Below, piece by piece: positions 51,057 to 60,100 of a stretch of DNA of 64,000 nucleotides. The notes beneath the pieces are model-generated. The model was not told the origin of the DNA and ran no database searches. It saw only the letters and a list, made by a program, of their open reading frames with translations. Each line of letters begins with the position of its first letter. Within the stretch, counting starts at the first letter, position 1. The stretch is from positions 1 through 64,000 of the forward strand of contig DATNPX010000006.1 in the NCBI GenBank assembly GCA_036702975.1, written 5' to 3'. The translations under genes were made by a program, and so were the position numbers. The DNA is from DATNPX01 sp036702975. GTDB taxonomy: Bacteria > Cyanobacteriota > Vampirovibrionia > Obscuribacterales > Obscuribacteraceae.

Positions 51057-53075
51057 ATGATGAACCGTCAGATTAGAGGCGCCTCGACAAGGCTGCAGAT
51101 GCTGGCCTCGTTGCCGACGACCGCCGATATCCGTGCGCTTCTCGAGGCTGCTCGTAAAGGTACCGGCCGAATGTACAGTTTGCCGTGGGTCGTTGAAGCG
51201 AAAGGATTACTATATACGCTTGCCTGTCTGATTAATCCGGACGAGATGGACCCTCAATGGGTGCTGTCGGCTGGTGGTGTTACTGGCGGTCTCACGACAG
51301 ACACGATCTGGTCGCACTCTTCTCCCGATCTTGACCTCATCCTCAATCTCTGTCTCATGGAGTGCGAACCCGGACAGGCCCCTGCGCAGCCGAAAGATAG
51401 CCAATCCACAATGGACGAACTGCGCGCCCTTGTGGCGTCTGAACAAACTCAAAGTCCACCGGCTCGTAGCGCTTATGCACCGCCAGCTCAAGCTCCGAAT
51501 CCGACTCCGGCTCTGGCTCCGGCTCCGGTTGAGCCAGTGGCGTATCCTGCTGCGCCGCCGCCGATGCCTTCTGCTCTCACTCCGGCACCAGGAGCAATCA
51601 TGTCGCCTTTGGGTCATCTTGCTGCGAATCAAGGAGCGTCGCCGCTTGCACCAATGATGCCTTTGATGCCGCAGCTGCAAGGCCAGTCTCCAATTGGATT
51701 ACCCGGACAGATGCCCGGTTTGGTACCACCAATACCTGGTCAAATTTCTGGACAATTTCCAGGAACGTCTGGTCAATCGCCTGTGCAAATGCCAGATTTC
51801 AGGTCAGACCAGGCGGCGTGGTCTGCACCAGATTCGGTAGCGGATGAGTCTGCCGCGATTCAAGCTGAAGTTGTAGCAGCACTAGCTCAGTCAGTCGGCG
51901 CTAATGCTCACCATGGCGCCGCCGTGCCATCGCAACAAAATTCTATGCAAGGCAGACTCGAAGATCTGCCACCAAATAACCTCTTGCAGTCGCTCTCTCA
52001 TAGCAGGATGACCGGTCGATTAACGGTTTCTGAAAATCAAGAGAACATCACCTTGTTCTTTGAAGACGGCGGTTTGGTACATGGAACGTGCAGACAAGGT
52101 GATGGTGAGATAGCGGTTTTGGAACTGCTCCCCTGGACACGCGGATTCTATGCATTTATTACAGGAGACAGGGCGACCGAAAGAACCATTCACCGACGCA
52201 TCGACACAGTCGTTATTGATTGTTTGACGCTGGTGCACAACTTGCAATATCTCGAGCGCGCTGGGCTGAGTCCTGATATTTACTTGGTTCGCAGAAATCT
52301 CTCTTTGACAGAGAGTGATTTTGATAACCAGACGCGTGGTGCTCACTGCCCTAATAGAGATACGTTGAAGTCTCTTTATCAGCAAATCGATCAAACTTCT
52401 ACATTTCTCGAATTCTTGCGCAAGTTCCCAGTCACAAAAATGGAGTGGCTTCCGGCACTCTATGCCCTGGTAACTACGGGGCTAGTGGAGCTGTCTCAAA
52501 AACCAGCGCAGGCTGGAAAGACTGCAGACCTTGGTGCTGTTGGCATTGATGTGAATTCGGTGCGCAATGCCTGTTCTGCTCTTATAAGACCAGACACTGG
52601 GATCATGCCCTTTCCGATGCTGTTGTATTTTTTGGAGCAAGAGTTCTACCGCTATGAACGAGCACGCATGCCGTTCTCACTGTTTGTCTTTAGCATTGCC
52701 AAGGATGCAGGCAATGGGTTGGCTCCGCTTGACGAAGGGGAGACTCGCAGACTGGCCCATGCGGTGGATGGATTGAAACGAAAAACAGACGTGTTGGGTC
52801 ACTTTCAGAACCTCGACTACGCAATGATATTGCCTATGACCAATGTGTCTGGTGCAATGATATTCGCCAATCGTGTGCTTGAGATTGTTAATAGTGGTGG
52901 CGTATGCGGTGGTACGCCGCCTGTAAAAACCTTTTTTACAGGTGGCATCTCCTGCATGCCTGACGACACCATGAAGGTAGAGCTGATGTTGCCTGCTGCC
53001 GTCGAAGCTAAGAATGCCGCACGCGATGCCGGTCGCGGGATCTTACCTTATGCAAGCGTTATAAAAAAGGGATAG
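51057..53075 (+). CDS. PATAN (DUF4388) domain protein with degenerate GGDEF-like domain
   Basis: 672 residues. N-terminal part about 1-110, then a long Pro/Ala/Gln-rich linker (about 130-290). A DUF4388/PATAN domain (about 300-400) follows: GRLEDLPPNNLLQSLSHSRM, TGRLTVSENQENITLFFEDG, LVHGTCRQGDGEIAVLELL. These domains occur in signalling proteins, for example cyanobacterial PatA-type regulators. The C-terminal 150 residues look like a GGDEF fold (YFLEQEFYRYERARMPFSLF), but the active-site motif is replaced (NLDYAMILPM), so cyclase activity is unlikely. It may act as a nucleotide- or partner-binding effector. Confidence 0.75.
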   Translation: MMNRQIRGASTRLQMLASLPTTADIRALLEAARKGTGRMYSLPWVVEAKGLLYTLACLINPDEMDPQWVLSAGGVTGGLTTDTIWSHSSPDLDLILNLCLMECEPGQAPAQPKDSQSTMDELRALVASEQTQSPPARSAYAPPAQAPNPTPALAPAPVEPVAYPAAPPPMPSALTPAPGAIMSPLGHLAANQGASPLAPMMPLMPQLQGQSPIGLPGQMPGLVPPIPGQISGQFPGTSGQSPVQMPDFRSDQAAWSAPDSVADESAAIQAEVVAALAQSVGANAHHGAAVPSQQNSMQGRLEDLPPNNLLQSLSHSRMTGRLTVSENQENITLFFEDGGLVHGTCRQGDGEIAVLELLPWTRGFYAFITGDRATERTIHRRIDTVVIDCLTLVHNLQYLERAGLSPDIYLVRRNLSLTESDFDNQTRGAHCPNRDTLKSLYQQIDQTSTFLEFLRKFPVTKMEWLPALYALVTTGLVELSQKPAQAGKTADLGAVGIDVNSVRNACSALIRPDTGIMPFPMLLYFLEQEFYRYERARMPFSLFVFSIAKDAGNGLAPLDEGETRRLAHAVDGLKRKTDVLGHFQNLDYAMILPMTNVSGAMIFANRVLEIVNSGGVCGGTPPVKTFFTGGISCMPDDTMKVELMLPAAVEAKNAARDAGRGILPYASVIKKG

Positions 53076-53079
53076 ACCT

Positions 53080-53922
53080 TTAGGTCGCCTTGTTCTGCTC
53101 CGGGCTCAACTCTTTTATTTGAATGGTTTCGCCAGGAGCTGGTTGATTTGTAGATGCCGGTGCTGCGCGTCTTTGTTCCATGGCACCGCGAGCAAACTCC
53201 ATTAGTTCGATCGGAATTGGGAAGATAAGAGTCGAGTTTTTCTCTGCAGAGACTTCGACCATCGATTGCAGCTGTCTGAGCTGCATCGTTCCAGGAGTGG
53301 CGGCGATGACTGCGGCAGCTTGCGCCAAACGTTCTGCCGCCTGATGTTCGCCCTCTGCCGCTACTATTTTTGCGCGGCGTTCTCTCTCAGCTTCTGCTTG
53401 CCGAGCCATTGCCCGCTGCATTGAGTCAGGGATTTCGACGTCTTTTACCTCGACGCCAATCACTTTGATGCCCCAACCTTCAGTCTGCCGGTCGATGATT
53501 GCTGATAGTTTGGCATTGATGGTGTCACGTTCTTGCAAGAGCTCATCCAACTCGTGTTGACCAAGAATACTTCGCAGAGTCGTCTGTGCGATCTGGTTTG
53601 TGGCAACATACGGATCTTCTATTTTGGTTACGGCTTTATATGGATCAACTACTTGAAAGAAACAGACCGCGGCCGTCTTCACCGACACATTGTCTTTTGT
53701 GATGATCTCTTGCATTGGAATAGCCATGGTGATGATTCTCAAGTCCACTTTTTTAGTTACTTGAATGCCTGGACAGATGAGCTGAAGTCCCGGACCGGCA
53801 ATACGGTCAGCCTTGCCTAGCGTAAAAACGACTAGCCTGTCGTACTCTTTCACAACCTTGAGGCAAGTGACGGCCATAGCAGCGCCGATCGTTCCGAGAG
53901 TGATTAGGCCTTCGATGAACAC
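53080..53922 (-). CDS. Slipin/stomatin-like SPFH (band 7) protein
   Basis: 280 residues. A short membrane segment (LITLGTIGAAMAVTC) precedes an SPFH domain (about 20-190): KVVKEYDRLVVFTLGKADRI, GPGLQLICPGI, ITKDNVSVKTAAVCFFQVVD, QTTLRSILGQHELDELLQER, GIKVIGVEVKDVEIPDSMQR. A coiled-coil region with EAERERRAKIVAAEGEHQAA and a C-terminal tail follow. The order is classic for slipins, which form membrane oligomers. A partner NfeD-type protease is not seen nearby. It converges on the PATAN gene with 4 bp between the stops. Confidence 0.93.
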   Translation of the reverse strand: MFIEGLITLGTIGAAMAVTCLKVVKEYDRLVVFTLGKADRIAGPGLQLICPGIQVTKKVDLRIITMAIPMQEIITKDNVSVKTAAVCFFQVVDPYKAVTKIEDPYVATNQIAQTTLRSILGQHELDELLQERDTINAKLSAIIDRQTEGWGIKVIGVEVKDVEIPDSMQRAMARQAEAERERRAKIVAAEGEHQAAERLAQAAAVIAATPGTMQLRQLQSMVEVSAEKNSTLIFPIPIELMEFARGAMEQRRAAPASTNQPAPGETIQIKELSPEQNKAT

Positions 53923-53989
53923 GCTTCCACCTCTGTTTTTGCGAACTCACTTACAAATATGCCACGTTTCAAGTACTTTACTTAAACGC

Positions 53990-55600
53990 TTAAACATCGT
54001 TTCGTTTTTGAAACTTGGCTATGAAAAAGCCAGATACTCCGTGCCGGGAAGGTAACAACTGAACGGTGTGTAGACATGAGTCTTCAATGCGTGTTTTGCA
54101 CGCAGGTCCCGACGAATTTGGGGTGCATTCCTCTAAGATAGCTGCAGGCAAATAATTTGCGATATCGCTCGGTTCGAATTCCTCGAAGTTGTCTAAAAAC
54201 CACTTCGCATTTTCGAAATTTTCTTCTGGCTCAATTGAGCAGGTGGCATACACCAATATGCCACCTGGTTTTACCAATTTGGTAGCGTTGGCCAGCAGTT
54301 CGCGTTGCAACTCAATTAAGTTCGGTAGGTCATCTTCAGTTCTTCTGAATCTCAAATCTGATCTGCGATTGATCACGCCTGTTCCCATGCACGGTGCGTC
54401 CACAAGCACTCTATCTGCAAGTTGGGGCAGGCTGAATGTGCGTCCGTCGTGCGAAACAATCTCGATGTTGGTTAACCCCAAGCGGTTCCGAGCTTCCTTG
54501 AGTGGAGCCAATCGAGAAGCACTTTGATCAACTGCTACGACGCGCCCACGGTTCTCCATGCACTCGGCGATGTAGACGCTTTTACCGCCCGGTGCAGCAC
54601 ACAGATCTACAACCAACTCTCCTGGTTTTGCATCTACAATCTCGCAGACAAATGCAGCCGCTTCATCTTGAATTGAAAACAGTCCTTCCGTGTAACCGGG
54701 CAACTTTTCTGGCGACCCTCGAAACGATTTCGATGTTTTCCGGGAGGACTTCTGAGACAAAGAGCCGTGACTAGACGCATCCGTTTGTTCTTTTTTTCGT
54801 CCGCGCTCGATCAAAAAAGCTGAACGAGCAAGAGAACTCTTTTTCAGGGTGAGACCTTTTCGCTCCAATATCTCTTGCAGACCGTCTGGAGTGATCGATA
54901 GTTCGCAGACGCGAATACAGAGTGGGGGCGGCTCTTGAGCAAACCGTAAGATTTTTTCCGTCTCTTCTTCGCCAAAGTTTGCGAGCCAACGTTGCACCAG
55001 CCAATCTGGCATCGAGTATTCGCCAGCAAGAGACTTGGGAGGCGAATCGAGTCCTTCTCCTTCCTGATTTCTCTCATTCTCTGGTGTTTGTTGCTCTCTG
55101 TTCGCTGCTAATTTACGCGCCAGGTTGCGAAGCAACCCGTTTGTAAATTTGCCTACCCCTGCGTGTCCGTTCTTTTTTGCGAGCTCGGTTGCGGTATTGA
55201 GCACGGCTTGTTGTGGGATGTTCGACATATACAGTAGCTGAAATGCACCGATTCTCAAAATTGTTCGCACAGATGGATCAATTTTGTTTCCTGGGCGTTG
55301 AGAGAGTGCGTCAATATTCTCATCCAATTGAGAACGATTTCTCGTTACTCCTTGAACGATAGCCGTCACAAAGGCCCGGTCTCTCTCTGATAGTTGGTGT
55401 TTTTTGAAGGCGTTTGCCAGTGCAACGTTGGCAAACGCACCACCCCGCTCGAGAGCGACTAGAGCCTCAAAAGCCGTCTGCCGCGAGGCTAAGCCCGCGG
55501 TTTTGTCGCTCGCCTTTGACTGTCCGGCTTTTGCAGCCTCTTTGCCTTTTGGTCGACCCATCTTCGTTGAAGATTTTGCCTTTTTGGTATCACTAGTCAT
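53990..55600 (-). CDS. rsmB: 16S rRNA (cytosine967-C5)-methyltransferase
   Basis: 536 residues. A Lys-rich N-terminus is followed by a NusB-like RNA-binding domain (about 45-175, TAFEALVALERGGAFANVAL) and a RsmB/Nop2-type SAM methyltransferase (about 300-530). Motifs: VVDLCAAPGGKSVYIAECM (SAM binding), DAPCMGTGVINRRSDLRFR and the catalytic ATCSIEPEEN. A basic Ser/Lys insertion (about 275-320) is not typical. The ATG at 55600 follows the fmt stop by two bases and was chosen over an alternative start upstream that overlaps fmt. The fmt-rsmB order is common in bacteria. Confidence 0.93.
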   Translation of the reverse strand: MTSDTKKAKSSTKMGRPKGKEAAKAGQSKASDKTAGLASRQTAFEALVALERGGAFANVALANAFKKHQLSERDRAFVTAIVQGVTRNRSQLDENIDALSQRPGNKIDPSVRTILRIGAFQLLYMSNIPQQAVLNTATELAKKNGHAGVGKFTNGLLRNLARKLAANREQQTPENERNQEGEGLDSPPKSLAGEYSMPDWLVQRWLANFGEEETEKILRFAQEPPPLCIRVCELSITPDGLQEILERKGLTLKKSSLARSAFLIERGRKKEQTDASSHGSLSQKSSRKTSKSFRGSPEKLPGYTEGLFSIQDEAAAFVCEIVDAKPGELVVDLCAAPGGKSVYIAECMENRGRVVAVDQSASRLAPLKEARNRLGLTNIEIVSHDGRTFSLPQLADRVLVDAPCMGTGVINRRSDLRFRRTEDDLPNLIELQRELLANATKLVKPGGILVYATCSIEPEENFENAKWFLDNFEEFEPSDIANYLPAAILEECTPNSSGPACKTRIEDSCLHTVQLLPSRHGVSGFFIAKFQKRNDV

Positions 55601-55602
55601 TG

Positions 55603-56547
55603 TTAGTCGAAGTGTTCTCCACCTTTTAAGCGTAGCCCGTTTGTCCAACTGCGTGCCGACATGCGTGGTTTATTCGCTGGTTGCACATCAATCAGTTCAA
55701 GCGACTGTTTTCCACTTTCACTGCAGCTTACAAAGACCTTTTCACCTTCCACTCTAATTACCCCAGGACGGTTGCCGCCAGATGACGAGTCGCTGATTTT
55801 CGTCTTGAGTAGTTTGACAGGTGTTCCTTCATAAGTGGCATAGGCTGTTGGCCACGGCAATAACCCACGAACAAGATTATGGATATCGCGATTGTCTTTC
55901 GACCAATCGACGTGTCCTGTTGTTTTATCCATCATCGGCGCAAGCGAAGCTTGACTGTCATCTTGCCTTATCGGATTGAGTTCACCATTTCGTAAAAGGT
56001 TCAGCGTCTCTATCAATAAATCAGCACCGATCTGTGACAGTTCACTCGCAAGATCTTCCGATGTCATATCCTGCGTGATTGCGGTCTCGCGTTTCAGCAA
56101 CATAGGACCGGTATCGACACCAGCTTCAGTAAACATCGTTGTGATACCGGTCTTAGTTTCACCGTTTATAATCGCCCAATTTATGGGAGCTGCTCCTCTA
56201 TATTTCGGAAGTAAAGAAGCATGAATATTTATGACTCCGTATTTGGTGAGAGTCAGCACGTTCTTCTTCAGGATTTGTCCGAATGCCACCATCACGATTA
56301 CGTCAGCATCGTAGCTACGTAGTTGCTCCACGATTTCCGGTGACTTTGATAACCTCTCTGGTTGTAAAACTGGAATGTTGTGAGCTTTTGCCAGCTCTTT
56401 TATCGGTGGTTCATGCAGTTTGTTTCCGCGTCCTGCCGGACGGTCTGGTTGGCAAAGAACGGCAACGACTTCATATTCTTGGCTATCGATGAGCTTTTGC
56501 AAGGTCGGTACAGCAAAAGACGGAGTTCCCAAAAATATGATTCGCAC
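55603..56547 (-). CDS. fmt: Methionyl-tRNA formyltransferase
   Basis: Formylates initiator Met-tRNA with 10-formyl-tetrahydrofolate. 314 residues with MRIIFLGTPSFAVPTLQKLI, CQPDRPAGRGNKLHEPPIKE, NIHASLLPKYRGAAPINWAI (catalytic Asn and His), MFTEAGVDTGPMLLKRE (catalytic Asp) and a C-terminal OB-like domain (LLPWPTAYATYEGTPVKLLK). Length and order are standard. It is immediately upstream of rsmB, with a two-base gap. Confidence 0.97.
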   Translation of the reverse strand: MRIIFLGTPSFAVPTLQKLIDSQEYEVVAVLCQPDRPAGRGNKLHEPPIKELAKAHNIPVLQPERLSKSPEIVEQLRSYDADVIVMVAFGQILKKNVLTLTKYGVINIHASLLPKYRGAAPINWAIINGETKTGITTMFTEAGVDTGPMLLKRETAITQDMTSEDLASELSQIGADLLIETLNLLRNGELNPIRQDDSQASLAPMMDKTTGHVDWSKDNRDIHNLVRGLLPWPTAYATYEGTPVKLLKTKISDSSSGGNRPGVIRVEGEKVFVSCSESGKQSLELIDVQPANKPRMSARSWTNGLRLKGGEHFD

Positions 56548-56781
56548 AATTCTTTCCTTTGACGGTTAACCTGACCACGTTCTGGTATGTTTGCTCCCTG
56601 TCGCCTGCTCTTGCTTCGGGCACGTTCAAGCTAACTTAGGTTAGCATTTTTTCTGCCTTTCTTATGTTCCAAATAGTTGGCTGGGTCAGCTTCCGCTGGC
56701 TCAACTTCAACCATTTGTCTCGCCAATTTGGTACCCTTACAGTGCCCTGCTAACGGTGTCTTTCAGGGGACGAGATCGAGC

Positions 56782-57630
56782 ATGCCAAGACGCGGCTTCC
56801 CTATGTCTAGCCTACTTTTGCTGCCTACAGGGCTTTACATGTTGGTGTTTCTCATAACACCTCTTCTCATCCTGTTCGTTTACAGCCTTGGTAGTCGAGA
56901 TCCGCTCGGAAGAGTTGTTCTTGGTGTCAACTTTTTCAATTACACCCGTTTCTATTCCGAGCCTTACTTCTGGACTCTCGGGCGTTCGATGATTCTGGCC
57001 GGAGTTACTACCGGGACCTGTCTGGTTCTCGGAACCCTGTTTTCATTGTGGTTAGCATTTCGGGTGCCGAAATCAAAACAGCATCTCTTCATGACACTCT
57101 TAGTAGCGCCGCTTTGGACGTCATTCTTGCTGCGGATTTACGCTTGGATGACAATTCTTCGACCGCAGGGCATTTTGACTGACATTTTGCATGCCTTCAA
57201 TTGGCAAAACCCGCCGATTCTTCTCTACACACCATATGCGGTGCTCATTGGCATGGTTTATAACTATTTGCCGTATATGATTCTGCCTATTTACGCTGCG
57301 TTGGAAAAACTAGATTTGCGGTTTTTGGAGGCGGCTGCAGATTTGGGTTGCACGCCACTACGTAGTCTTTTCCGAATTACAATTCCGCTCAGTTCTCGTG
57401 GTCTAGTAGCCGGCTGTGTGATGGTGTTCGTGCCTGCACTCGGAGATTACGTTACCCCAGATCTTCTCGGTGGTGCCAAAACTATGTATATCGGGAACTT
57501 GATTCAGAATCAGTATTTGACGGTACGCGACTGGCCCTATGGCTGTGCAGTATCCACTATTCTGATTGTCATAGTTTCGATCTTTGTTTGGATCTATCTA
57601 AAGTTTGGCGAGTCGGAAATTACAGCCTGA
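56782..57630 (+). CDS. ABC transporter permease, spermidine/putrescine PotB-like
   Basis: 282 residues from ATG 56782 (GGGGA about 10 bp upstream; the frame opens at TTG 56677). Six membrane helices and the EAA loop (AALEKLDLRFLEAAADLGCT) of binding-protein-dependent permeases. The segments LLVAPLWTSFLLRIYAWMTI and FVPALGDYVTPDLLGGAKTM match the PotB/PotH type. No ATPase, PotC partner or binding protein lies in the window, so the rest of the transporter must be elsewhere or further upstream. Polyamine specificity is inferred from similarity only. Confidence 0.85.
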   Translation: MPRRGFPMSSLLLLPTGLYMLVFLITPLLILFVYSLGSRDPLGRVVLGVNFFNYTRFYSEPYFWTLGRSMILAGVTTGTCLVLGTLFSLWLAFRVPKSKQHLFMTLLVAPLWTSFLLRIYAWMTILRPQGILTDILHAFNWQNPPILLYTPYAVLIGMVYNYLPYMILPIYAALEKLDLRFLEAAADLGCTPLRSLFRITIPLSSRGLVAGCVMVFVPALGDYVTPDLLGGAKTMYIGNLIQNQYLTVRDWPYGCAVSTILIVIVSIFVWIYLKFGESEITA

Positions 57631-57646
57631 CATGCGCGGTGCTCGA

Positions 57647-58297
57647 CTACTTGCCAGAGCGCTGTGCTTGCTGTGGGCGGATTTTTCGCAGCAAGGCGAC
57701 CAGTCGGTCGTAATCGTTTTGGAGCAATTTCGATAATGCCTGCCCAGCCGCGACCAGAAATGGTTCCGGATACGCAGCAGCTCGCTGTGCTTCTCTCACA
57801 GTTGCAGCTAAAAGTTCGTCGGCAGGCACAGCACTGACATGCAGCAGCAAGCGTAGAAAGTCGAAGTCGGCGGTCAGCTCAATGATCTCATCTTGTGTCG
57901 ACAGGTAAACGAAGTCGTGTACATCGGGCGGATGTGGTGGCAAATGTTGGAATATGTTCCCATTTTGTTCATAGCCCACGATTGCAGCATGAATTTCAGT
58001 TCGCAGCAATGAAAAAATATGCGGCTGCTCCGCCCTCAGTTCATCACGAGTAAGCCCCATTGCGACCGGCTTATGAACCGAATCTGGTGCGCCAGTGACG
58101 ACATTGTAAACGACCGCAAATATTCGGATGTCCGAATCATTAGTTGCAACAGTGAGAAAACTGCCAAATCTTGGTCGCAGTGATATATCCAGTTCCTGTT
58201 GTGGGTTGGTTTGAGCAATCACCGATGTAATTGTGGATGACAAAACTTCCGCGATAGCATCTCGCGATTTTGCAGGTTTCGGCGAGTGTGGAACCAT
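57647..58297 (-). CDS. Cyanobacterial-type hypothetical, HAS-barrel-like start
   Basis: 216 residues, soluble. The first half (LRPRFGSFLTVATNDSDIRI, FAVVYNVVTGAPDS) is beta-rich and resembles the small barrel found in HAS-barrel proteins of Cyanobacteria. The second half is helical (DELLAATVREAQRAAAYPEP, LLQNDYDRLVALLRKI). Family assignment is tentative. ATG 58297, directly upstream of and co-oriented with nothing closer than the lipoprotein at 58324, whose 3' end is 26 bp away. Confidence 0.6.
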   Translation of the reverse strand: MVPHSPKPAKSRDAIAEVLSSTITSVIAQTNPQQELDISLRPRFGSFLTVATNDSDIRIFAVVYNVVTGAPDSVHKPVAMGLTRDELRAEQPHIFSLLRTEIHAAIVGYEQNGNIFQHLPPHPPDVHDFVYLSTQDEIIELTADFDFLRLLLHVSAVPADELLAATVREAQRAAAYPEPFLVAAGQALSKLLQNDYDRLVALLRKIRPQQAQRSGK

Positions 58298-58323
58298 TCC
58301 GCCTCCGTCAATTGTGGGGATCG

Positions 58324-58839
58324 CTAATCGGTAGGCGGTGTGACCTTGTTTGGCGTAAAGTTCTCGCTCGGTTCCTCGTCTTCCTTCTTGATCTCAACAG
58401 ATTTGGTGGACTGCAGGCTGATCGTAGTCTTACCGCCGTCGTCTGCGATCATGACGTTTGAGTCTAAGTCTTTATCTTTCTTTGTGGCAGAGATGCTGAC
58501 CAGTTTCGGTGACGTCTCAACGTTGCCGACTTCCCAACCGGTGTTTTTCAGTTCACCCTGGTAATACTCGCTAACTTTATCCAAAGAGTCAGTTGTAGAA
58601 AGAATCAAATATTTGGTTTGCTCATCCCCGGCTCCTTGGGCTGATACTGAGCCGGTAGGAGCTGCGTTTGGATACAGTGGCAGCGGAAAGTCTTTCGGAA
58701 TGGCGTCTTTCCCTTCAGCCAGTGTATGTGTCATGCCGCCTGACTTATAAACTGCTTCTTTGTCGCTTCCACATCCTGCTAGTGCTGTGGCACAAGCTGT
58801 TCCGATGATTATGGCAAGACAAACACGATTGGCGAGCAT
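58324..58839 (-). CDS. Lipoprotein of unknown function
   Basis: 171 residues. A lipoprotein signal with lipobox LAGC (Cys23) in AIIIGTACATALAGC. The mature domain includes FPLPLYPNAAPTGSVSAQGA, SLDKVSEYYQGELKNTGWEV and beta strands after it; the last 30 residues are charged. The helix pattern resembles that of the secreted protein at 41343. ATG 58839. Confidence 0.7.
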   Translation of the reverse strand: MLANRVCLAIIIGTACATALAGCGSDKEAVYKSGGMTHTLAEGKDAIPKDFPLPLYPNAAPTGSVSAQGAGDEQTKYLILSTTDSLDKVSEYYQGELKNTGWEVGNVETSPKLVSISATKKDKDLDSNVMIADDGGKTTISLQSTKSVEIKKEDEEPSENFTPNKVTPPTD

Positions 58840-58999
58840 GGGATTTCCTGTAAAAGCCGCTTTTTGCTATTTTACCGACTTTGCCGCCAAATAGTGAGTG
58901 AAAACTGACAATGTCTCCATATTTCCCTTGACAAATCTGCTGAGAAAAATCCGCTTTTTTCTCACGGAAAACTCACGTAACCGACCTTATTTTGAAAGA

Positions 59000-59050
59000 G
59001 CAACCCGGTTGTGCCACCTGTACTGGCACAACCGGGTTGCAAACTTTTTT
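59000..59050. terminator. Strong intrinsic terminator
   Basis: A perfect 17-bp inverted repeat (59000-59016 and 59024-59040) with a 7-nt loop. A T6 run (59045-59050) follows on the plus strand; the minus strand has only CTCTTTC. On the minus strand it ends the dppC-like transcript; its better U-tract faces the plus strand, where no supported gene is found. Confidence 0.85.
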
Positions 59051-59109
59051 AGCTGGGCGAAGGACCTACTTAAAGACTGTCCTCTCTAGTTTTTCTTTTT
59101 CAATTCATG

Positions 59110-60099
59110 TCAAACCGTGGCGCTATTTGATTGACCCATGAGTTCCAATAGTCCGTCTCCTAGCAAACTGATGGCACTAACTGTGGTGGTGATGAGTACG
59201 CCAGGAATGAAGACTGACCACCAATTGCCTTCCATGAGGCACAGTTGAGCGGCACTGAGCATGGTGCCCCAGCTAGGTGTGTTGGGACCTAGTCCCAAAC
59301 CCAGGAAGCTCAAGCCTGATTCCATAAGCACAGCATCCGACACTAGAAGTGTTGCTTCAACAAGCAATACGGAAGCGGCATTTGGTAGAAGATGTTTCAT
59401 CAGTATCGTACTAGTTCCGGCTCCCAGTGATTTTGCTGCTATGAGATACTCTTCGCTTCGCAGCGCCAGAACCTTTGCCCGAGCAACGCGTGCCGCTTCC
59501 AACCAGCTGGTTGCACTGATTACTGTGATGACCAACAAAAGTGGTATCAATCCGTAGCTATAGTTGTTCACTCCTAATAACTCGACCATCGGTGCTGGAA
59601 GTGATTGCACTAGCGACGGTGTTGATAGAATTGAATTCAATGCTAGCAAAAGGATGATGTTTGGAATGGCGAGCAGTCCATCGACTATACGCATCATGAT
59701 GCTGTCGATGATTCCGCCGGCGAATGCGCTAAACGAGCCCCAGAGGCTGCCGAAAGTTACCGCAATCATGGCTGCGAGGATGCCTACACTGAGAGTTGAG
59801 CGAGCTCCCCAAACCGCCTGACTGAGCACATCTCGTCCGAGATAGTCGGTGCCGAAAAAGTGTCCGTTCACTCCCGGTTGCAAATTGGTGCTGTTCAAGT
59901 CCAGATGGAGTGGAGAAAAGTTGCCGCTAATAGGAAAGACGAGCGGTGCCAATAATCCGAATATTACAAGTAAGCTCAAGATCCCGGCACCAAGCAGCAG
60001 TCTCAGCCCCAACCTAGTCGAGGCATCAGACCCACTCCTTGCATCTATAGCCTTTGGCTTTGCAAGTTCCGTGGTTCTATGCTCTCGCAGTAAAGGCAT
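59110..60099 (-). CDS. ABC transporter permease, DppC/OppC-like
   Basis: 329 residues. A DppC/OppC-type permease: N-terminal helix (LRLLLGAGILSLLVIFGLLA), HFFGTDYLGRDVLSQAVWGA, six membrane helices, and an EAA-like loop (AARVARAKVLALRSEEYLIA). FLGLGLGPNTPSWGTMLSAA is a family hallmark. It forms a heterodimer with the DppB-like permease encoded one base upstream. No ATPases or substrate-binding protein are in the window. The substrate may be peptides, nickel or other small molecules. Confidence 0.9.
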   Translation of the reverse strand: MPLLREHRTTELAKPKAIDARSGSDASTRLGLRLLLGAGILSLLVIFGLLAPLVFPISGNFSPLHLDLNSTNLQPGVNGHFFGTDYLGRDVLSQAVWGARSTLSVGILAAMIAVTFGSLWGSFSAFAGGIIDSIMMRIVDGLLAIPNIILLLALNSILSTPSLVQSLPAPMVELLGVNNYSYGLIPLLLVITVISATSWLEAARVARAKVLALRSEEYLIAAKSLGAGTSTILMKHLLPNAASVLLVEATLLVSDAVLMESGLSFLGLGLGPNTPSWGTMLSAAQLCLMEGNWWSVFIPGVLITTTVSAISLLGDGLLELMGQSNSATV

Positions 60100-60100
60100 G

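Noticed and set aside
51057..53075. Active diguanylate cyclase
   Set aside because: The GGDEF signature is replaced by an unrelated sequence at the active-site turn.
56782..57630. Complete polyamine transport operon
   Set aside because: Only the PotB-like permease is present; flanking genes are fmt and an unrelated hypothetical.
58898..59089. 63-residue plus-strand ORF ending near the 17-bp hairpin
   Set aside because: It reads through the inverted repeat (ATRLCHLYWHNRVANF), which would be odd for a real protein, and has no RBS.
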